Source of the DNA: Brienomyrus brachyistius
Lineage: Eukaryota; Chordata; Actinopteri; Osteoglossiformes; Mormyridae
Length of the DNA: 64,000 nucleotides
Direction: 5' to 3'
Assembly (NCBI RefSeq): GCF_023856365.1
Contig: NC_064540.1
Coordinates: 15,965,191 to 16,029,190, forward strand
Positions within the stretch are counted from its first letter, which is position 1. Each line of letters opens with the position of its first letter. The position numbers and the translations under genes were made by a program. Positions 56,801 to 64,000 of the stretch are shown piece by piece. The notes under the pieces were generated by a model, which was not told where the DNA came from, did no database searches, and saw only the letters and a list, made by a program, of their open reading frames with translations.

Positions 56801-57624
56801 ACACCCATGAGCGCTGGAAAGAGCTGCTCCTCCACCGTTAGCCTCTCTGACTGCCCTACATCTCCCCAGTTGGAGTCACCCTTTCCCTCCTCTCCGTGTC
56901 CTGCGCCCGCCTCACTTTCCTCTCTCTCTCTGCCCCTCTTTACCCTCCACCCTGCTTCCCGGCCCCCTCTCTGCCGCCAAGGCTAGCAAATATAGTATAA
57001 TACATATCAAATTATCTAACATGTAATTTTTATTGCTACGACAATTTCGTTTAGTTAGCGTTCGCCCAAAAGTGACATCTGTGTTGAGGAAAAGATGTTA
57101 TTTAAAGATGGTGAGTAATAAAGACTGAAAGATGGTTAAGGCCGCGCAAGTGCGGTTATGGGACAGCATCCAGTGCAGCTCCATTGCCCAAACATAAATC
57201 ACGGGGCCATGGAAGGCTGTGTGGTTTTCTCAGGGAGACCACGAATCTTACTGGGGGAGACAGCACCTTCGCGAGAGGTGGCAGGATCCTGTCCCGGACT
57301 CTGCACGCTGGAACTACACCCCCCCCTCATTATAAACAAATTTATAATACACATAAAGTCCACAGTCACAGGCTCCCCCCTCCCCCAGACAGACGGGCTT
57401 ATGCTACCTGCAGCAATAAGCAGACAACGGCCGGCTTCTGGCGGACGGGATGCCTGTCTGGCACTTTCCAAAAAGCCTGCCAGCTGCCCCAATATGAGAA
57501 TGTGGTCCAGGGAAGCGCAACCTCGCCCTGTAACCAAGGCAAGGGGGGTGGGGGATTGTCGGGAGAACAGCCCTGGTGTACACGCTTTATTTCCTTTTTT
57601 CGAAAAAGCAGTCAGCTGAAGCCA
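56801..57624. other. non-coding; overlapping open frames not supported
   Basis: At 57158-57693 two plus frames and one minus frame are open for 145-169 codons. I recognise no domain and see no splice structure. Confidence 0.4.
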
Positions 57625-57760
57625 AGTCAACTTCATTTATGTGGCAGTTTAACAACAACCCTTGCCGACCAAAGTGCTTCGCATAGGTCATAAAATCACG
57701 GCATGGTATCAAGGCATAAGACCAACATAAAACACAGATACACAGCCTGCTCTGTAGTAC
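57625..57760. mobile_element. LINE (L2-type) 3'-end fragment
   Basis: tcaacttcatttatgtggca, gaccaaagtgcttcgcatag and acataaaacacagatacaca resemble the fish L2 3' end also found at 13881. Confidence 0.55.
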
Positions 57761-58539
57761 ATTTAAGTCCCCACAAATGCTGAAAACGGGAGACTTTTAA
57801 GTGCAGATTTAAAAGCTAAAACTGAAGAAGAATGTCTAATATGCAGTGATAAGCTACTCTAAACTGAGCACGGTGACGGACTGGCACACGATTATGTCAG
57901 CCAGCCCCCCGTCCCCTTCTGGTATTAACAATAAATACCAATGGGCTCCATTAAGTGCATGAAAAAACACTAAATACTAAAGGACAAGCAAAGCTCAAGA
58001 AAGGCGTGACATAACACCAAACTAACACGAAGCTAATATTCTTCACAAAATACTTATTTTCCAGCCATTTACGTTAATGTTTATCGAATCCAGGAAATCA
58101 TTTATAAGGACTGTAAAACCAAGCTAAAACAAGCATTACAGCCCAAAAAAAGACAGCAATTAAATTTAGCCACTAGGAGGCTCCATGTCCCCAGATTGCA
58201 GTATTTTAAACACTAGATTTTCGGCTTTGATTGCACAGTATGCAGGCCATCCTGTGACTTTCCCTTAGATGAAGTTATACCCTCTAAACCTTCCAGTATT
58301 AAAACATCAAGGGGGGAATTTAAAGTGGAAATAGCTTCAGTGACACATAAAATGATTTTTTTTTTCAGAACCCATATAAATATTTGACGGTGTTGCCAGG
58401 GCGCGTGCCTTGCAGACCTCCCCCGGTACATATATACACAGGGTATGGAAACATAAAGCCTTCAGTCTTCTCTTTTTCGTTTCAAAAGGTGGCAGGATGT
58501 GATAACGGCTGGTCCCTCTGCTCTTTAGCAGGAGACACT
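57761..58539. other. non-coding, no gene seen
   Basis: No recognised element. Confidence 0.5.
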
Positions 58540-59005
58540 GGGTATTTCTCAACATGCGTACTTGACTCTTCTTCTGCTCTCGCATGACCGAGTTGCGTCA
58601 TCATCCAAAGCTGAAGACCATTTTCAATATTCAAGAACAGAAGTACAGAGGATGATAAACCCCCCCTGATCTCGTTCCTGCCCCAAATATCAAGGATACA
58701 TTTACTGCATTTGGCAGACGCCTTCAGTCAGAGCGACTTACATAACTGCTTAGAACTTTCATCAGTGAATCCATTCTGATACTGGTTCAGTAAAACCAGG
58801 CTATGAATACCATCACTCTAAAAACTCTGTTGGCAAGTAATACAGTTTTTTTTTTATAATAAAGAGTATAATCCTGGAAGTGCTAATCCAAGTCAGTTGC
58901 AGTTCCTTCCTGGCCAAACGAGACCAATCCTATGATTCACTGTGCCCCACGTTCGTTCTTGGGAGGCAAGTTAGCAAGACCGCTCTTGCCAAGAACACAA
59001 GTAGG
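58540..59005. repeat. dispersed repeat, copy 2, interrupted by another repeat
   Basis: The left part (ctgaagaccattttcaatat, tcaagaacagaagtacagag, gccccaaatatcaaggatac) and the right part (gagaccaatcctatgattca, gttcttgggaggcaagttag, accgctcttgccaaga) match copy 1. The break, about 58693-58900, contains tttggcagacgccttcagtc plus agagcgacttacata, a different fish repeat. Confidence 0.72.
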
Positions 59006-61784
59006 ATCTTTGCGTTCTTGGTGTTGATAAACACCCCCTGTCTTATCCTGAAATGAGAAGCAGGGCCCATTACAGAGCCTAAACGACGTGCATCCGTTGT
59101 GTCGGGTTTGAGCTTCTTACCAGCATATTGGGCCACAATCTGCCTGCAGTGAAATAACAATTCAAACAAAGAAAGACAAACAAATTTATAATACACAGCT
59201 AAGCTAGTAACCAAGCAAATGAATGAGCAGAAGATTTCTTAGGCTTATGCAGAATGCTTGTGACCAATCTTTCGTTTACAGTCTGCGAATAAAAGAAAAA
59301 AAGAGAGCGATCGACTGAGGGAGAGAAAAGCAGGCCCTTCGCTATGCTCTCTGGGGAGACGGAACAGCAGCAGCATTTAACTTGCGGGTCAGTGAGTGTA
59401 TCATGGAGGCAGCGAGGCCTTCCACAGCGACTGACAGGAAGCACCTGAGCCTGGGGGCCAGCAATGCAACGCCTAACCCCAACTGGAACAAATATCCACC
59501 TCCTTGTTGTCCAACATCCCAGCTTCCTGCCTGTAAACAAACACATCCCCCCCCTAGAAACCCCCCAAACCCCTCTGCCAAGTGGTAGTGGATTTCTGGA
59601 GTGGTTCAGCCATTCACTGATTTCCATTCAGCAAGGAGCCTTGACACACACAGATGGTTTGGCCATCAAACTGGGAGTTAAGGCTGCATTTTACTGGCTA
59701 GTGTGTTCAATAAAACATGGGTGTGTGTCAGCAGCAAAATAAATGGGTCGGTTTTTCTCTCCGACTCCCCCCAAGTGGTGAGTGGTGGTACAGCCCTGGG
59801 AGTGTGTGGGGGAGTGGCGGCCCCCAGGATTAAGCCCAGCAGAGCCTCATGACAGAGGCCAAATGCAGAGGGCCGAAAGCAAACAGCTCATGTCGGATGA
59901 TGGCTATAAGGCTGCAGTCACGTGATCGCTCTGTCAGCTTGTGCAAGTCAAGAATCAACCACTCGAATAACCTCATCTGCAGCACATGCATGCATGCGGT
60001 TTCCTTTCAATCAAATGGTCTCGCAAAGTAAAATTAGACGTCGGCAAAATATTCCAAGTTGGTTGAGTCAGGTTTTTGCTTTGTGCTTCTACCAGCACGA
60101 GTAACTGAGATCTGGATCTCACACTCCATCAAATAATCAAGGAGACCACTGCAATCGCCTGGCAATCCCAACATATCCTGACACTGCATCAAATCCTCCA
60201 TTTCTTAATGGAGGCTTATTCAACAAATGCAGCAGACAGACTACATAGATGCAGCGGATAGCCCATCCCACAGCTGACGTCCGGGAGAGCTTTCAGAGCA
60301 AGGCAAATTTGCCAGGCTATATGGGTAACGTAGATGCAAGGAACACACATCAGCCAAGAAGTCCTTCAACTGATTATCCCACTTCGGGACATATCTGCTG
60401 AAAAGATTTTAAAGCTTGATGATTGGTGACTCTCTACTTAAAACCGGCAAACAGCACCCAGATGCATCAGAGAAGACAGAGTGACCGACCCTAAATGAAA
60501 TCTGAACGTAGTTGAAGGTTTATAAGGCTTTATACATAACTGTGATGTATTGTTGGTCTTCTGAACTGACGGTGTCCATCTTTCATGGTATTCTGCTTCA
60601 CAAGCTAGGAATTTCAAGCCTCACAGCAAATTTACGGTCGTCTATAGACATCTGGCAGCGTTCGTTGACTGGGTATCACAGAGACAGTGTGTCCTTGACA
60701 AAGCAGAAACAGTCAAATTACAAGACAACATTTTGGTAACTGGAAGAGTATATTAATACATACCCAGCCCTGTTCTTCTGAAGGTCTCCCTTATGACAAA
60801 TAATCTTACAAGGAGCAAAATACTACAGCAACTAAAACTGAGGAATTAAGTAATGAATGTGTAACCAATCTTCAGTGACCATCTTGGCACTCATAAGGTA
60901 AACTGTAATAACGTCCCACTTGGTAAAATTACCATACTTCACGACAAACGCAATGCAATTGACACACCCTTAAATTAGAAGCATTTAATCTGCCCTGGAA
61001 AGAGACTATTAAGGCGTATAAAGTGCTCAGGACTAAGTCCAAAGACTTATCCAATTTAGTTCAGAGTAATATGGATGACTCGTTAAAAAATTCTAACAGC
61101 TAAGCGCTAATTACACAGTAAATAATGATTAAACACTATATAAAAGTGATGACTTCATGGATTTCATTGACAGCAAGTTTGAATATCAGAGAGAAGGTCC
61201 AAGGTTTGTTGGCAGATTTACATCACAACTGGCAATTACTTCTACACACACTCACACATTTGCTCTTCACACACCACATCAGTAACATATTCTACATCAT
61301 CTACTTATGTCCAGAACTAATATTGGGGTGAAACCCCTCCATTAGACATTATAAAGATATCATTATCGTTGGGATATATTACCACGTCTTTAAGGTCAAC
61401 TACAAAGAAGCCTCACTGAAGAGTTCTAAGCCAAGCTGTGCTTGATGACGGATCCAGTTTCATGCTGATAGCTATGATGGGTTTTTGTCTGGTTCCAGAG
61501 AGAATCTTAAGACTGAAACAGCCTTTGTCAGAATCATGAATGACTTGCTTCTCCTGTCTGACTGTGGACCATGTCCATGACACACATGACACTACAAATG
61601 ACTGGATTCTCTTTGGTAAGACTCAGACTTACGGTCTCTGCAGATACGCAGTCATTGGCTTTGCCACTGTGAGCCTGGTCTCGGTGTGTGCTGAGAGGAG
61701 CAGAGTGATCAGTCCATGAATCTTCCCCGTAAATAAGTTTTGGCTTCAGGATACCAGGGGCTTGTTTCCATGGCCACCCCAATG
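59006..61784. other. non-coding, no gene seen
   Basis: No recognised element or exon; I looked here for the upstream PDZ1 and RING exons on minus and did not find them. Confidence 0.5.
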
Positions 61785-62069
61785 CAGGGACGGATTATGG
61801 GTTGTGTGGGCCCCTGGGCAAAACGTTTGCGAGGGCCCCCCCCACCACCACCACCACCACCACCACAACCACCACAATTCAAGGGCCCTTGGCAGCCAAA
61901 CGCCCTTCCTATAGGGTCAGGGGCCCTTGTAGGCAGACGATCAAAGAATTTAGGCCCTCTAAAATAGACAAATGAAAATACACTGTTGATAAGCGATAAA
62001 TTGTTTTGGGCTAGTGGCCCCATGGGCCCCCTGCACCCCAAGGGCCCCTGGGTCCGTAATCCATCCCTG
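61785..62069. mobile_element. hAT-like MITE (285 bp) with 8-bp target-site duplication
   Basis: The ends are CAGGGACGGATTATGGG and, on the right, ggtccgtaatccatccctg (reversed: CAGGGATGGATTACGGACC). The 8-bp flanks CCCCAATG and CGCCAATG differ at one base. The interior is rich in ggcccc blocks and contains a (CCA)n tract at 61845-61875. A second partial copy is at 2102. Confidence 0.87.
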
Positions 62070-62429
62070 CGCCAATGGCATCGCACATTTTGGATCTGTC
62101 AGGCTCAGAAGTAACGATGTAACCTTGAAAGTTGAATAAAAGACTTTCTCTAGCTGAACTCTGGTGTTATCCCGGTAACATTTTTGGCCGTATCGCCCCG
62201 GCTGTAGACCGTATTTTCCAAAAGTACCACTCCATCCCCATGTTTAACAGCCCCGGGAATAATTTCGTACCGTTAGAATAGTAGAGTTTCTTTGTTTGTT
62301 AATCAATCAATCAATCAATCAATCAATTAAACCCTTCTTTACAAAATTACTGTATATCACCACAGAGCACTTTTTGTAACGTATGTGTGACAATATCTAT
62401 TCTATTCATCCATCTATCATCCAATCCTG
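62070..62429. other. non-coding with (AATC)n
   Basis: Short (AATC)n microsatellite at 62301-62327. Confidence 0.6.
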
Positions 62430-62560
62430 GTCAGTCACAGTGGGACCAGAAGTTTACCCCAGGAAACACAGGGGCTCAAAACAAGGGCACAGTCTGTCAG
62501 AGGCCACTTAAGGCAATTTATAGAAGCCAGTCAGCTTAAGATTTTATGTTTTAATTGATA
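62430..62560 (-). repeat. degraded fish SINE-tail repeat
   Basis: gaagtttaccccaggaaaca, caagggcacagtctgtcaga and ggcaatttatagaagccagt plus cagctta match the reverse form of the family. Confidence 0.55.
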
Positions 62561-63151
62561 TACTAAATTGAGTGTATAGTCTGATAAATTGAAATGCAAA
62601 CATGTCCAGAAAGTATGGCAAGGACGTCCCAGCAAGAACATGTTTTTTCTTAAAAGAACTACTTCTGGAAAAACGTAACACTCACAGAAAGGTTATGTTT
62701 GCTATCAGCTTACCTCTGTTTCTGAGCTTGGGTGGCTTGGGGTTCAGGTTAGACAATTACATGAAAGGGGGATCAGTGGGACACCTCCACAAAGAGGGCA
62801 GTGCGCAAGTCACACGTGTCTGTGCAAGTTTGTGAATGTGACCTAAGAAGTAAGTGTGGACGCCCCCATAAAGAAGACTGTATGGAAGTTGCGAATGTCT
62901 GCATGTATCTGTGAGTGTCTGCAAATATCTACGGATGGCTGCACATATCTGGTCATGTCTGCATGTGTCTGCACATATCTGCGCGTGTGACCAGGAGAGG
63001 GGGTGGCAGTGTGTGTGTTGTGATGGCTCATAGTAGCTACTGCTGTAAATAATTGAGTGTTAGGAGCAACTGCCGCAGTGGGGTCTGTGCCCTGCCCCCA
63101 TTGTTCAAGCTTCTCCAGAGCATGACCTCATCTGTCTGAAAGAACACAGGG
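62561..63151. other. non-coding, no gene seen
   Basis: A gtctgcatgtatctg-type degenerate repeat lies at 62895-62990. No gene. Confidence 0.5.
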
Positions 63152-63990
63152 ATATACGGGGAATACCTGACTTTCCTAATATATGGGTTAGTCTGATACA
63201 CAGGGAATACTTTACTCTCCTTATATAGAGGTCAGTCTGATACACAGGGAATACCTGACTCTCATTATATACGGGTCAGTCTGCTACACAGGGAATACCT
63301 GAGTCTGCTTATATACGGGTCAGTCTGATACACAGGGAATACCTGAGTCTGCTTATATACGGGTCAGTCTGCTACACAGGGAATACCTGACTCTCCTTAT
63401 ATACGGGTCAGTCTGCTACACAGGGAATACCTGAGTCTGCTTATATACGGGTCAGTCTGCTACACAGGAAATACCAGACTCTCCTTATATACGGGTCAGT
63501 CTGCTACACAGGGAATACCTGAGTCTGCTTATATACGGGTCAGTCTGCTACACAGGGAATACCAGACTCTCCTTATATACGGGTCAGTCTGCTACACAGG
63601 GAATACCTGAGTCTGCTTATATACGGGTCAGTCTGATACACAGGGAATACCAGACTCTCCTTATATACGGGTCAGTCTGCTACACAGGGAATACCTGAGT
63701 CTGCTTATATACGGGTCAGTCTGCTACACAGGGAATACCAGACTCTCCTTATATACGGGTCAGTCTGCTACACAGGGAATACCTGAGTCTGCTTATATAC
63801 GGGTCAGTCTGATACACAGGGAATACCTGAGTCTGCTTATATACGGGTCAGTCTGCTACACAGGGAATACCTGAGTCTGCTTATATACGGGTCAGTCTGA
63901 TACACAGGGAATACCTGAGTCTGCTTATATACGGGTCAGTCTGATACACAGGGAATACCTGAGTCTGCTTATATACAGTCTGATTTATCT
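63152..63990. repeat. 44-bp minisatellite running to the window edge
   Basis: About 19 units of tatatacgggtcagtctgct, acacagggaatacctgagtc and tgct. Two main variants differ in the spacer (cctgagtctgct or cagactctcct) and in gctacac or gatacac. The array may continue beyond 64000. Confidence 0.93.
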
Positions 63991-64000
63991 GACACACAGA

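Noticed and set aside
57158..57693. Overlapping open frames of 145-169 codons as a gene
   Set aside because: Three frames are open at once, none shows a domain, and the region merges into an L2 3' end.
59075..59150. Possible minus-strand exon with an acceptor-like ctgcag and donor-like gtaaga
   Set aside because: It would be 23 nt long, does not match any PDZRN3 segment and has no phase support.
63152..63990. CRISPR-like regular repeats
   Set aside because: Units are directly adjacent with no unique spacers, the genome is eukaryotic, and no cas genes exist. The same applies to the other arrays.

Overview
This window looks like nuclear DNA from a ray-finned fish, probably a teleost. It holds one protein-coding gene that I can recognise with confidence, split into small exons on the minus strand. 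The rest is non-coding and full of fish-type dispersed repeats: L2/CR1-like LINE fragments, a tRNA-derived SINE, hAT-type MITEs, a decayed Harbinger transposon and many mini- and microsatellites. No bacterial, organellar, rRNA or CRISPR feature was seen.

The gene is the fish orthologue of PDZRN3 (LNX3). Eight coding exons on the minus strand run from 45110 down to 25889. They join without a phase conflict into a complete 756-residue protein: 45042-45110, 34045-34295, 31929-32016, 30599-30697, 30104-30166, 29912-30013, 27875-27991 and 25889-27370. The first exon encodes MGCSLC..., the start of the short, RING-less PDZRN3 isoform, which is predicted to be lipid-anchored. The next exon enters halfway through PDZ1, four exons build PDZ2, and one long last exon encodes the conserved C-terminal region, which ends in the PDZ-ligand tail SVTTV. 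The exons for the RING finger, zinc fingers and first half of PDZ1 (long isoform) were not found and probably lie beyond 64000. In that case 45111-64000 is an intron of the long form that contains the short isoform's own promoter.

Layout. 1-25300: gene-free DNA downstream of pdzrn3, with three large minisatellites (3.7-4.4, 14.7-15.1 and 16.2-17.2 kb), LINE, SINE and MITE remnants, and one speculative signal-peptide ORF near 8.2 kb behind TATA- and CRE-like motifs. 25300-34295: the compact 3' half of pdzrn3. 34296-45041: a 10.7-kb intron with a SINE, telomere-like repeats, a Harbinger element that retains traces of both its nuclease and Myb-like genes, and a 59-bp minisatellite. 45042-45480: alternative first exon, 5' leader with two upstream ORFs, and a TATA-type promoter. 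45480-64000: intronic or upstream DNA with two hAT-like MITEs that have recognisable target-site duplications, a G-rich minisatellite, long poly-C and poly-G runs, and a 44-bp array that runs off the right edge.

The points most worth following are about how repeats touch this gene. A 65-bp minisatellite has copied the end of an exon together with its 5' splice site five times. A 19-bp minisatellite just upstream of a branch point stays open in frame with the following PDZ1 exon. Two otherwise unrelated arrays 11 kb apart share the 12-bp core GACGTGACATGG.
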